A stretch of 20,449 nt of DNA, taken from assembly GCA_002354095.1 (NCBI GenBank), contig DEKX01000044.1, positions 1 to 20,449 of the forward strand. Reading direction: 5' to 3'. The DNA comes from Prevotella sp. UBA2711. GTDB taxonomy: Bacteria; Bacteroidota; Bacteroidia; Bacteroidales; Bacteroidaceae. The notes under the pieces were generated by a model. The model was not told the DNA's origin. It worked only from the letters and a program-made list of their open reading frames with translations, and did not search any database. A program made the position numbers and the translations under genes. Positions within the stretch are counted from its first letter, which is position 1; every line of letters begins with the position of its first letter. Of the stretch, positions 9,401 to 17,858 are shown one piece after another.

Positions 9401-11614
9401 CATAGCAGCAATAAGAACAGTGATCACATTGAGGTATATGACACTGGCAATAAGACCAAGACCACCCTGTCAACTGCCAACCGTCAGACCAGTCACCTCA
9501 AAACTGCTACGGCTGGTGATTACGAGGTAGTGGGTTATAGCGAACTGACTCAGGAAATTGATGGAACAGCATTTGCAACGCTTGAACAGCGTATCGCCAG
9601 GAACGATGAACTCATGCAAAATGCACGCATCGTTGTCAAGTCACGCAAAGGAAGCAATGGCCTCTGGAAGGAGACCGTCGTACCCAAAGTGCCTCATCAA
9701 GGTGCCGCAGAAGGCTATATCGACAAGGAACCTCATGTCACCGTACAGAGCGACGGAAAGATGGCCTGTCTGTGGATGCATGGAAAATATGGAACCATCG
9801 ATTATAGCGGCGATTCACAAATGACCGATGATGAAAAGGTCGTTATTCGACCCTTTACCGGACGCATGATGTTCTCTATCTATGATGGTCAGCAGTGGAG
9901 CACCCCGAAGGCGTTGCTCAATCCCATCAATGAAAACAGCATGCTTTCCGACTGCCAGTTGATGATGTCCAATGACACCTTGCTGATGGCTACCAACATG
10001 ATCACCTACACAGAGGAGAATAGCAAGGTTACTACTGACCACACGCTATGGTATCACGCCTGCGTCAACGGACAAGTATCTTCGACGATCGACAATACCG
10101 ACCCATTGCAGTTCTCCATGGAGATGGTGGGCGACCGCGTGGTATGTGCCAGTATCTACGAAACCCCCGACAGTGCCCGTGATATCCGTGTTCAGGCCAT
10201 GAACATGAGAGGGTTGCCCTACGACGAATATACTACTGACCTTAACATGGTCCAATACATGCCCAGTACCCTGAAGGTCATTGCCGACAAGACTGTTGAC
10301 AACCCCACCGACTTTGCTATTCTCTGGACATGTAGAGACAACCTCGTCCGTACAAGCAGTAAGGCAGTAGGACAGCCGACCGTGCAGACCATCCTGAATG
10401 TCTCGCGCATCTTTATGGAAGACAATATGGCACCTACACCACACATCACTATCGGTTCCACACGTGACAGCTTGCTCATGCCGTCATACGATGCCTATAT
10501 GGATGATAACCAGATCCGTTCCGTTTATACACTGACAAATCCAGGAACGAGCGAGTCACACGTTATGTTGAGCACACAGGAGTTCTTCAACGACTTTGAT
10601 TATAAACTGAGCTGCAACGACGCAGCCCTTGTGGGAGGTAACAAGATGCCTGTCAGCCTGACTATTTATAACACCGGCACGTCGCCCATCATCAGCGTCA
10701 CGGGTAAGATAAACGATCAGGACATCACTGAGATGATGTTAGACGAAGACCGTTACAACCTCTATATTGCGCCTAATGACTATGAGACCGTCACACTGCT
10801 GTACCCAGTGACAGCCGACTTCAATGGTGTGCTGCTGCCCAAGGACATTGCTGCAGAATATGACAACGTCTTCCATACCAGCTATTCTGCGCGCCGTGCT
10901 GCCAGTCTGCGCCGCACTGTCAAACCCAACGACGACAACGAGTGTGAACTAGCCCGTGGTTATGAGGATGTCAGTTGTGAATTGGTCAACCATGTAGTAG
11001 AAGGCAACACCAACACTTTCGAGATTGAAGTTACTGACCACTCGTTGAACGGTTTGCAAGCCGATCATGTTGTCTATGTAGGTATCTATCCCGGACCTTG
11101 CTACAACGTCCCACTTTGCGACACGGCAGAACAAACACTCACTGCCAGTGACTTCCAGGATGTTGGCGGTGAGCGCAAAGCATACGTCACCCTCACCGTC
11201 CAGAACGTCGAGGAGGCGACATGGTGCTATGCCAATGCATTTATCTACGACCAGCGACTTTTGGACATCTCTGAAGATGTGCCGGATGAAAGCATCCGCG
11301 TGGTCAACAACCTGTCTGCTGATGATTGTATGATAGGTGTCAACCTTATTCCTACGGAGGAAGACGAGCTGACGGGTATTCCCATCGTTAAGAAGGACGG
11401 TGCCCAGCAGCGCCACATCAACGTGACTCGCACGGAGGGTGGTTTCCGTCTCTCAGGACTGACCAGCGACGACGGATACCTTCGCGTGTTCGACACCAAG
11501 GCAACACCCGTCTATGGTGCTCCCGTCACCACGGGTACGGTGTTCATTCCCGTCAAACAGCATGGTGTTTATCTCATTTCGACCAACAGTGAAGTTCTCA
11601 AGTATAACTATTAA
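6473..11614 (+). CDS. Giant exported multidomain protein of unknown family (1713 aa)
   Basis: The signal peptide is MKRIFYLFLLTITALSLQAQ, probably cut after LQA. I do not recognise the family. Residues about 20-570 look beta-rich. Residues about 580-885 are unusually rich in Gly and aromatic residues in alternating patterns (for example GTFGYGGFMAWAVDLG and LNAALYGQISFGIKRYGF), suggesting amphipathic beta strands. Residues about 960-1330 have sialidase- or propeller-like strands (PHVTVQSDGKMACLW, MMFSIYDGQQWSTP), suggesting a beta-propeller. Residues about 1388-1450 resemble a CARDB-type Ig fold. The C-terminus (from about 1651) ends GVYLISTNSEVLKYNY, like a degenerate sorting-type domain. 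It begins 42 bases after the previous gene and ends 12 bases before the next, so co-transcription is likely. Role: exported structural or binding protein (inference). A porin-like barrel for the middle part is possible but unproven. The central part is more AT-rich than its flanks. Confidence 0.85.
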   Translation: MKRIFYLFLLTITALSLQAQDFQLYFANNVSDVSNLRSIRKSNKLNWQPVTNGTLATNMVQVEGVKRMFASTNMKGREQQQQFWKMRDNNLLCFRINDGDNSKGALFEVRMYYNDYEKYMYLGVSNYFFVNIPHKDDKVTIKVNKKVSKDVAKTDTLTFTYQVFDWDNDRLYTFQLDSKRQAENRSYLLEYTTKKDGGQTTTKTLELKNDKFQSFYVPEDETLTGLNLVSDNNGNKQKLKMDLNKLMYGVWLSDAYTRPRLETNFNLDKHANRELTIFNMLGTGLVEHFDTLYLTIHGRKNRFVENATLKVVSLNNKGEYVADSHVKVDKYDTKKRAYRIITMGNPAYIEILAQGYYPRLYRYPGASDPTTGVLDTKRCRARVTLISGNYDSKKEAISEQTIFLLKNLNTSTTVGGKKYQQFGIDSIRTETRGKESEVVFMEDGGYQDPKMLNGKQIDKYARMRITMSVPKGKNQQDPALTAKEKGGTTSYTFNYLQRSSVLAKNYPGLTRDYFDLYYDLSNPQLPENKPYKLLLTIGENKFGQFPYLKRSVVNNKDIKKEGENKTKEIITPNKNWFHGGGQDGGTWDFLFSPSLSYSPQSFPGFGISIIPVFYWEKQYLDVNVSISIAGRGSGDKESGKDYRKSLGEANIHNIPLTGKDNPHKLTFNNQNRTMGLKKYDDEYWFMNEFDDIFKIQGNKLGLGYYGDGLFSISTTFSPFDFYVKNISGTFGYGGFMAWAVDLGKENSVFKKWAERVKNYVKFTATLNAALYGQISFGIKRYGFKKEKNKKLIAGRLGWLGEVELCGKLGVAYAATIDLTGGDKDSFWGKLFNQLFYFSGSVRGGGKVQFNWGMGGPFQPKMEFSDNGIKLLGMIGIDAFFEFKTPMGTWRPRWAGCFGRRFFWDENTKNPYYPGYPHWLSTTNKAPEASLRAQDADGEEFVGDNPYIDIGNIVASNITGNPVPTFLNDGDIALLNGHSSNKNSDHIEVYDTGNKTKTTLSTANRQTSHLKTATAGDYEVVGYSELTQEIDGTAFATLEQRIARNDELMQNARIVVKSRKGSNGLWKETVVPKVPHQGAAEGYIDKEPHVTVQSDGKMACLWMHGKYGTIDYSGDSQMTDDEKVVIRPFTGRMMFSIYDGQQWSTPKALLNPINENSMLSDCQLMMSNDTLLMATNMITYTEENSKVTTDHTLWYHACVNGQVSSTIDNTDPLQFSMEMVGDRVVCASIYETPDSARDIRVQAMNMRGLPYDEYTTDLNMVQYMPSTLKVIADKTVDNPTDFAILWTCRDNLVRTSSKAVGQPTVQTILNVSRIFMEDNMAPTPHITIGSTRDSLLMPSYDAYMDDNQIRSVYTLTNPGTSESHVMLSTQEFFNDFDYKLSCNDAALVGGNKMPVSLTIYNTGTSPIISVTGKINDQDITEMMLDEDRYNLYIAPNDYETVTLLYPVTADFNGVLLPKDIAAEYDNVFHTSYSARRAASLRRTVKPNDDNECELARGYEDVSCELVNHVVEGNTNTFEIEVTDHSLNGLQADHVVYVGIYPGPCYNVPLCDTAEQTLTASDFQDVGGERKAYVTLTVQNVEEATWCYANAFIYDQRLLDISEDVPDESIRVVNNLSADDCMIGVNLIPTEEDELTGIPIVKKDGAQQRHINVTRTEGGFRLSGLTSDDGYLRVFDTKATPVYGAPVTTGTVFIPVKQHGVYLISTNSEVLKYNY

Positions 11615-11626
11615 ATCATATCATAG

Positions 11627-14600
11627 ATGAAACAGCGTATCACATATATCAGCATAGCACTTTTCGTCTTGCTGTTCCTAACGCCCCAAATACACCTATC
11701 TGCGGAGTCTCATTGTTCGAGACGCAACAATTGGGAGTCGATATGGGAGAACCAGTTCAAGAATAACTATGGTGGTTTCCAAGGTAGCGGAACACTGAGC
11801 GATCCTTACCAGATTAGCCAGTCCTACCACTTGGCCAAGCTGGCATACGAGGTCAACGTGCGTCATAATACCTATAAGGGCAAGTACTTCAAGTTGACTG
11901 CCGACATCAATCTGCAGGACTACAAGATAGACAATATGAACACCCTGTGGGTACCCATTGGCATCGACCATCGCTATCCCTTCGAGGGCTATTTCGATGG
12001 CAACGGCAAGACCATCTCCGGCTTGATGATGTGGCCAGAAGGTAGCAAGGAGAGTCAGTTTAGCTATGGCCTGTTTGGAGCCTCTCGTGGTTTCATCCGC
12101 AATCTCAATATCAAAGGTGGCGAAATTGACTTCCGCCTGGCTGGAGAAGAAGTCAAGACCCTCTATGTGGGTATGTTGTGCGGCTATTTGTTCTTCGACC
12201 GGAACAGCAAACAGTATGGCGCAGTGTACGGATGTACAGTAGATGGCAATGTCTCGGGTGGCGTGGAGGAAACCGTTTCCAAAAAGGCTTCTCTTGGCGG
12301 CATCGTGGGCTATGCCGCCAATCCTGTCAGCATCTACCGCTGTCATTCAGGCGTCAACATCGATGTGACCTATATCTCGCACGTCGGTGGTATCATAGGC
12401 ACGCTCTATGGCTATAATGTCGATCAGATCAACCACTGGAAGAGTAATTGGGGACCCCTGGAGTCTTTCGTCTTCGACTGCACCTACAAAGGCACCCTCA
12501 AGGGTAAGCGGACCGGTGATGTCGGAGGCATCTGCGGATGGAACGATGGTGGCAATATCGAAGCCTGCGCCACGGCAGGAGATTTCTCCGTTTACTTTTC
12601 TGACTTCATAGGAGGTATTTGTGGCACGAACAAGGGTAACATTATAGGCTGTGTCAGTGTGGCTCACCTGACAAACGGAATGTATGCGGGTGGTATTGCT
12701 GCCAGCAACTCGTCCACCACCATTGGTGGAAAGACCTATATGGGACTCATCAACTATTGCTGCTATAGCGGACATATTGACAATAACAATCAGACAAGAT
12801 TTGCAGGCATCTCGACGGAAACGAAGACTGTGCTGACCAATTGCTTGTTTACGGGTAGTGCGCAGCCATTCCCGAGTTCGCCTTATCAACCTGTCAGTTT
12901 TCCAGACAACTGGCAGAAATATGAAAAAAATCAGAATTGCTATTACGACAGCAACATCTTCAATGATGAACAACGCCGTTTTAGCGAGACTCGTATTGCC
13001 CTGCCCACTGGTACGCTGACGAATGGTCAGGAGGGCAGTTGTCCTTTCGTGACCGCCAATGTGTCGTCGCTCAAGAACACCTATTTCTCAGAGGGTGCCA
13101 TTGAGGTGACAGGTGTCAGCTTCAAGTATCAGGAAGGATTCTACCCACGACTGGTCATCAGCAGTGGGAATAATGCCGAAACGGGCACTATGACGGATAA
13201 TGTCATTGAGGAAGCCAAGAGAGTATGGGGCGACCAGACCAACTTGAAAGCGCCAGCCCTCTTCCCTGCCTATGCCTTTATGGCGGCTGTCCCCATGCCA
13301 TTCGGCAACAATCACAGGGCCTATGAACTGGAAATGAACTTCCCGTTAGCCGAGAAGAGTTGCGACGGCTTCAAAGCCACTTACCACCTGCCCGATGGTC
13401 AGAAGTTGATAAAGGTAGAGAACAATCAGGCTGTGTTGCAAGACCCGGGCACAATGTTGGTAACCATCAAGTCGGACAAGGGACTCGAGAAGCAGGTCTT
13501 CCTCGACATCTCTATCGGAAAACAGTGGGATGGCACCTTTGCCGACAGCTACGACGGTGGCAACGGTTCAGAGGCTTCGCCCTATCTTCTTCATAATGCC
13601 CGCCAGTTTGCCAAGATGATGCGAGACAATCAAAGTGACGAGTTCTACAAATTGACGCAGGATATCCTCTTTAACACTGATCTCATTCAGAAAGACGGTA
13701 GCATTAAGGCGGATGCAAAGGTGATTGACCAAAATTCCGTTGCTAAAAATAAAGCATGGAAAGCCCATCTCGATGGCGCCGGCCACATGGTCAAAGGTTT
13801 GTGTATGATAGACCAGTTTGGCATCTTCACAGAAATCACCAGCGGTGCTTCCATAGAAAACGTAGGATTCGTCGATACCTATGTACAAACTGTTACGGGG
13901 CTTGATCTCCCTGATTATGCCACAGGATTCCTGGCAATGCGGATGTTTGGCAATGCTGTCGTCCGCAACTGCATCTTCCAGGGTCTCGCCAGCGATAGTC
14001 CTAGAACCTACACTATAAATAATTCATACGATACCCACGGATTGGTCACCGGTATTTATTATAAAGATGGTGCCATGCCAACCATCGAAGACTGTGTCAT
14101 AGCCATCTATGGCAAGTACAACAAGATAAAGTCAAATATATTTCGCTATGCCCGCAAAGATGGCGATAAGTGGACGGACTATGACGGACCTGTCACCACT
14201 GTCAACCGTATCCTGGTTCTGGGTGGGGCAGCAGAGGATTATGTCATGGACGACAAGAATGGGGACGTGGCCTCTTGCTACTTCCCAAAGGGTTATTTCG
14301 ACCATCCTACCAAGCCAGGCTTCAACAACTACGAACGGACCATCGAAGAGCTCACCAGCGGCACGATATTAGCCAATGAGCGCCTCTGGCAATCAGAAAA
14401 GGGCTATTTCCCCATGCTGAAGAGTTTTGCCGGCAACGACTGGGGACGCTTGCTGTCGCTGCCTTTCCTGACGGATGGTGACAACAGACTTGACGGTATG
14501 AAGCGACAGATGGAGTTGCGCTATGGAGCTACCCTCCAGACTAACAACCAAGAGATGATTGAGATTGACGACGACATGATGGCCATTGCCCCTCTGCAGA

Positions 14601-17260
14601 AAGGCAAATGCATGTTGCAACGCACCTTGGGGAAGGCCCACATCACGACGCCCATCATCATTGCTGACGACTTCAAACCCGGTGTGTCCTTCGACGACGA
14701 GCATGCCCGTGCTCTCTGCGAGACCAATTTCGATAGCGACGGCAACCAGCGTCTGTCGCTCAGCGAATTGCGCAAGGTCGATGAGAACAAGTTGGACATT
14801 GCCGTCGGCAACAGTCAGCAGGAGGCCGAACAGATTGTCACTTTCAACGAGTTTGCCTTCTTCCGTGGCATCACCAAGCTTGGCAACGTCGAAGAAGTGC
14901 CTAATGCCTCTCAGCGACGTGCCGCTGCAACAGGTACCGCCTTCCACAATATGAAAAACCTGAAGGAGTTTCGCATCCCCGAGAGCGTGACCACTATTGG
15001 CGACGAGGCATTCAAGGGTTGCGATAAGTTGGAGACGGTCACTCTGACACAGAAGGTTGTCACCGTTTCGGGCAAGTCTTTCTACAATTCCAGTGTGAAG
15101 GATATTCTGGTAGATAAAGCCAACACCGCGTTTACGTCGTACGACGGGCTGCTCTACAACAAGAGCGACGAACTGGTGTGCTATCCACAGGGACGCAAGA
15201 CGAGTAGTGTGACGCTTCCAGGTGTCACGCGCCGCATCCTTAAACATGCCTTCTATAAGGTGCCCGGACTGGATTCCATCTTCATCGAGAGCAAAAACCT
15301 GACAGATATGGTCTATCTGGACAACGAAGGCATCGTACACCATTCGCAGGAAACAGGTACCTCAACACCAGCCATGCGTGTCTATGTCAACGACGGCACT
15401 GAGGATGCCACACTCTACAACCGCTATATGAACAACGACACGTGGGCTGACATTGCCGATGCCGGACTGTTGGGAAGATACTATCCACTCGTCTTCAACG
15501 ACGCGAAGGCAGCCACGCTCTATCTGGGCTTCAACACACAACTGCCTGCCGACCTGCGTGTCTATCTGGTCAGCAAGGACGATAGCGACGCAAATACAGC
15601 TACGCTGCTGAACATCAGCAAGAAGACAGACAACAAACTGGCTAAGAATACTGCTGTGGTGGTGCGTTCGCCCTATGCAGGAATTGTCAAGCTCTTCCCC
15701 TATAAGGGCACCGATGTTGCTACCATTCCGCTCTACGTCAACGCCCTCAATGGAGTAGGGGAGAAGGGCATGCGCGTGAATCAGGGCGACAGCAACCAGG
15801 GCAACTGCCTCACGCTGGGTCGCAACAGCCAGAAGCAGCTGGGCTTCTTCTACTATAAGAACAATTTCGTCCAGCCCTTCCACGCCTATCTGACAGCCAA
15901 CACCATCAATGCCCGAATGGTTGAGTTCGACGATGTTACCGACCTCGATATAGCAGAGGGCAAAGAAGAACCCACACAGGAGTCGGTGGCAGACCTCTAC
16001 GACGACCTCTTTGCCTACAAGAAGAGCGACGATGGAAAGTCGTGCCGTGCCGTATGGTACTATGGCGACGACCAGAACGTCACCATTCCTGCCGAGGTGG
16101 AGGGTATTCCCGTTACCGCCTTGGGTAAGAACCTTTTCTATGGCAACGAGTTTCCTATATGGTCAGTCAACGTGCCCAGCAGCATCAAGACGCTGCGCGT
16201 GGCTCGCCTGGAGAAAGACAACCCCTTCTACGGACTGAACGACAGCACCATTATCTATCTGCCTTATGGCGATACAGGTTATACCATGCCCGACGACGAG
16301 TGGAGTGTGGTAATGGGCGACCACTGCAAGCGACTCTATATCGTTGACAGTCAGTCGTTCATTCCTCCTCGCGAATTCTATGCCGACTACGTTGTATACA
16401 ATCGTGGGCTGTGGGCTGAGACAGATCTCGTTTCGAACTATGAGGGTGGCGACATGGAAGAAATGAAGATTGATCACATGGATGGTACCAACGAGGCGCT
16501 GTCGCGTGAAGTAGATTTCGACCTCTTTACTGTTAAGTATAAGCGCAAGGCCTATGCCTTATGTCTTCCCTTCGACGTTGACCTCAAGGCAAATGAAACG
16601 AATGACGAGAGTTCCCTGAAAGCCTATCAGTTGAAGTATGTCAAGGACAACCTCCACTTCGTCTTCGTTGAGGTAGCCCAGCAGCTCAAGGCTGGCGAAC
16701 CATATTTCCTCGTTGTCGATGGTGGTGGCTATCACCTCTCGAATGACCAGAGGACGAAGATTAGTGCCCAGCTGCACCCACTGACAGTCACTGACTATAA
16801 TACAGGTGCTGTCGTAGGACAATTCAAAGGAACTTTTTCGTATATTAGCAATGACCAGGCCATAGCGGAACATGCCTTCGTGGTTCAAAGTATTGGCAAC
16901 TGGCATCGTATCTCCAATAAGAATCCTGCTCTTGCAAGGGTGAATATACCAGCCAATCGTGCATACTTCAGTCGCACTGACGGCTATAATCGCAGCAAAT
17001 ACTTCACCAACTATCAGTCGGGCGGAAGCAATGCCCGCAACCGTGTTGCTGACGATGGTGTTACAGACTTCCCTGCTGATGCTTACTATAGCGATATAGA
17101 CTTCGAGGTGGACGACGAGTCAACAGACATCCGTCCCGTTATTCATACCATCGACCTTGACGGTACAGAGCGTATCTACGACCTCAGTGGCCGTCCACTC
17201 AAGAGTCAACCCAGCAAGGGTGTATATATCAAAAACGGGAAAAAATACGTTAATAAATAA
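11627..17260 (+). CDS. Giant exported GLUG / BspA-like LRR surface protein (1877 aa)
   Basis: The signal peptide is MKQRITYISIALFVLLFLTP followed by QIHLSAES. Residues about 52-170 are a 'GSGTLSDPYQI...YFKLTADINL...FDGNGKTISGL' module. GLUG-like repeats follow at about 175-365 (GGIVGYAANP, GGIIGTLYG, GGICGWNDGG, GGICGTNKGN), typical of repetitive beta-helix surface proteins. A second, diverged copy of the first module starts near 644 (GGNGSEASPYLLHNARQFAK). An EF-hand-like loop, DSDGNQRLSLSE, occupies 1036-1047. BspA-like LRR units follow at about 1105-1220 (IPESVTTIGDEAFKGCDKLE). Two related beta domains with the 'LYLGF..QLP' and 'LCLPFDVDL' patterns lie at about 1294-1430 and 1640-1760. The C-terminus is KGVYIKNGKKYVNK. 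No catalytic motif was seen. It is the last gene of the surface operon, 12 bases after its neighbour; a surface adhesin role is inferred from the repeats. Confidence 0.88.
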   Translation: MKQRITYISIALFVLLFLTPQIHLSAESHCSRRNNWESIWENQFKNNYGGFQGSGTLSDPYQISQSYHLAKLAYEVNVRHNTYKGKYFKLTADINLQDYKIDNMNTLWVPIGIDHRYPFEGYFDGNGKTISGLMMWPEGSKESQFSYGLFGASRGFIRNLNIKGGEIDFRLAGEEVKTLYVGMLCGYLFFDRNSKQYGAVYGCTVDGNVSGGVEETVSKKASLGGIVGYAANPVSIYRCHSGVNIDVTYISHVGGIIGTLYGYNVDQINHWKSNWGPLESFVFDCTYKGTLKGKRTGDVGGICGWNDGGNIEACATAGDFSVYFSDFIGGICGTNKGNIIGCVSVAHLTNGMYAGGIAASNSSTTIGGKTYMGLINYCCYSGHIDNNNQTRFAGISTETKTVLTNCLFTGSAQPFPSSPYQPVSFPDNWQKYEKNQNCYYDSNIFNDEQRRFSETRIALPTGTLTNGQEGSCPFVTANVSSLKNTYFSEGAIEVTGVSFKYQEGFYPRLVISSGNNAETGTMTDNVIEEAKRVWGDQTNLKAPALFPAYAFMAAVPMPFGNNHRAYELEMNFPLAEKSCDGFKATYHLPDGQKLIKVENNQAVLQDPGTMLVTIKSDKGLEKQVFLDISIGKQWDGTFADSYDGGNGSEASPYLLHNARQFAKMMRDNQSDEFYKLTQDILFNTDLIQKDGSIKADAKVIDQNSVAKNKAWKAHLDGAGHMVKGLCMIDQFGIFTEITSGASIENVGFVDTYVQTVTGLDLPDYATGFLAMRMFGNAVVRNCIFQGLASDSPRTYTINNSYDTHGLVTGIYYKDGAMPTIEDCVIAIYGKYNKIKSNIFRYARKDGDKWTDYDGPVTTVNRILVLGGAAEDYVMDDKNGDVASCYFPKGYFDHPTKPGFNNYERTIEELTSGTILANERLWQSEKGYFPMLKSFAGNDWGRLLSLPFLTDGDNRLDGMKRQMELRYGATLQTNNQEMIEIDDDMMAIAPLQKGKCMLQRTLGKAHITTPIIIADDFKPGVSFDDEHARALCETNFDSDGNQRLSLSELRKVDENKLDIAVGNSQQEAEQIVTFNEFAFFRGITKLGNVEEVPNASQRRAAATGTAFHNMKNLKEFRIPESVTTIGDEAFKGCDKLETVTLTQKVVTVSGKSFYNSSVKDILVDKANTAFTSYDGLLYNKSDELVCYPQGRKTSSVTLPGVTRRILKHAFYKVPGLDSIFIESKNLTDMVYLDNEGIVHHSQETGTSTPAMRVYVNDGTEDATLYNRYMNNDTWADIADAGLLGRYYPLVFNDAKAATLYLGFNTQLPADLRVYLVSKDDSDANTATLLNISKKTDNKLAKNTAVVVRSPYAGIVKLFPYKGTDVATIPLYVNALNGVGEKGMRVNQGDSNQGNCLTLGRNSQKQLGFFYYKNNFVQPFHAYLTANTINARMVEFDDVTDLDIAEGKEEPTQESVADLYDDLFAYKKSDDGKSCRAVWYYGDDQNVTIPAEVEGIPVTALGKNLFYGNEFPIWSVNVPSSIKTLRVARLEKDNPFYGLNDSTIIYLPYGDTGYTMPDDEWSVVMGDHCKRLYIVDSQSFIPPREFYADYVVYNRGLWAETDLVSNYEGGDMEEMKIDHMDGTNEALSREVDFDLFTVKYKRKAYALCLPFDVDLKANETNDESSLKAYQLKYVKDNLHFVFVEVAQQLKAGEPYFLVVDGGGYHLSNDQRTKISAQLHPLTVTDYNTGAVVGQFKGTFSYISNDQAIAEHAFVVQSIGNWHRISNKNPALARVNIPANRAYFSRTDGYNRSKYFTNYQSGGSNARNRVADDGVTDFPADAYYSDIDFEVDDESTDIRPVIHTIDLDGTERIYDLSGRPLKSQPSKGVYIKNGKKYVNK

Positions 17261-17390
17261 AACCCAATACAAGTAAGACTTATAAAATTACGTGAAAAGA
17301 TTTACAATCTTGTAGAGCCGCGAAGCATCAACAACTATAAAGCACGCACGTATGACTCTTTCAAGCCGTTTTGCCTGCGAAGATACAAAA

Positions 17391-17422
17391 AATCCTGTTA
17401 ATCTCCAAGGATTAACAGGATT
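17391..17422. terminator. Bidirectional terminator between convergent operons
   Basis: AATCCTGTTAAT (17391-17402) and ATTAACAGGATT (17411-17422) form a perfect 12-bp stem around an 8-base loop. Read on the minus strand, the stem runs into TTTTTTG; read on the plus strand, it runs into ATTTTCG. It therefore serves the minus-strand VirE-DUF5675-P5 operon best and probably also the plus-strand surface operon. The rest of the 169-base gap (17261-17429) shows only a minor 6-bp hairpin at 17297-17311 and no gene. Confidence 0.85.
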
Positions 17423-17429
17423 ATTTTCG

Positions 17430-17858
17430 TTATAAAATTTCCCATGCCCTCGCCACATACGGTGCCAGTTCCTCGCGCTGCTTTGTGGAGAGTCCGCACT
17501 CCATCGTCGCCATAGCCAGTACCAAGTCGCACCACACCACCTGCGTTTCCGCCTTCATCGGTGGCAAGGGTGTTTCGGGCTTCAGTCCTGTCAGTCGGCA
17601 CACCGTTTGCACGTAGGCCGCAATCACCCGTTCCCCCTCAGGGTCCCAACGTGCCACGATGCTCCTAACGGTCCTGCACCCATGTTTATTATAATAGGTA
17701 CGCAATAGACAGAGTGCCGCTCTGAATCCATATTCCATTGTTTCAAACTGGGCGAAGTTCCTGTCTGTAGATGGCTTCACCTCGCCTTGCCAATTAATGT
17801 TTTCACTCTTAATAATGTTCAGCGGATTATTGTTCCGCAGTCCTCTTGCTTGTTTCAT
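17430..17858 (-). CDS. P5-like (RG.RNNNPLNI) protein, possible phage-type lytic or structural protein (142 aa)
   Basis: The N-terminus is MKQARGLRNNNPLNIIKSEN. The RG[IL]RNNNP.NI opening, followed by 'FAQFETMEYGFRAALCLLRTY', is the signature of a small protein family often annotated in Bacteroidales as 'structural protein P5'. The name is borrowed from phage. The family resembles phage endolysin or virion-associated proteins, but I cannot point to a proven catalytic residue. There is no signal peptide and no membrane segment, so it is cytoplasmic unless released by another route. Its ATG overlaps the stop of the DUF5675 gene by 4 bases (ATGA), implying translational coupling. A strong terminator follows its stop. 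In this module type an amidase often holds a similar place, so a cell-wall-directed role is plausible but inferred. Confidence 0.75.
   Translation of the reverse strand: MKQARGLRNNNPLNIIKSENINWQGEVKPSTDRNFAQFETMEYGFRAALCLLRTYYNKHGCRTVRSIVARWDPEGERVIAAYVQTVCRLTGLKPETPLPPMKAETQVVWCDLVLAMATMECGLSTKQREELAPYVARAWEIL

Noticed and set aside
14393..15343. Long minus-strand open frame (316 codons) opposite the third giant gene
   Set aside because: It is a shadow of a well-supported plus-strand gene with signal peptide and repeat domains. Its translation has no recognisable domain.
743..17260. Reading the three giant genes as a polymorphic toxin or contact-dependent system
   Set aside because: No toxin-like C-terminal domain, immunity-type small gene or transporter is present; the C-termini are sorting-type endings.
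17365..17400. Possible minus-strand promoter (TTTTTTG then TATCTTCG) just beyond the bidirectional terminator
   Set aside because: The T-run belongs to the terminator, the -33 box is poor and at the wrong spacing, and transcription would run only antisense into the third giant gene.
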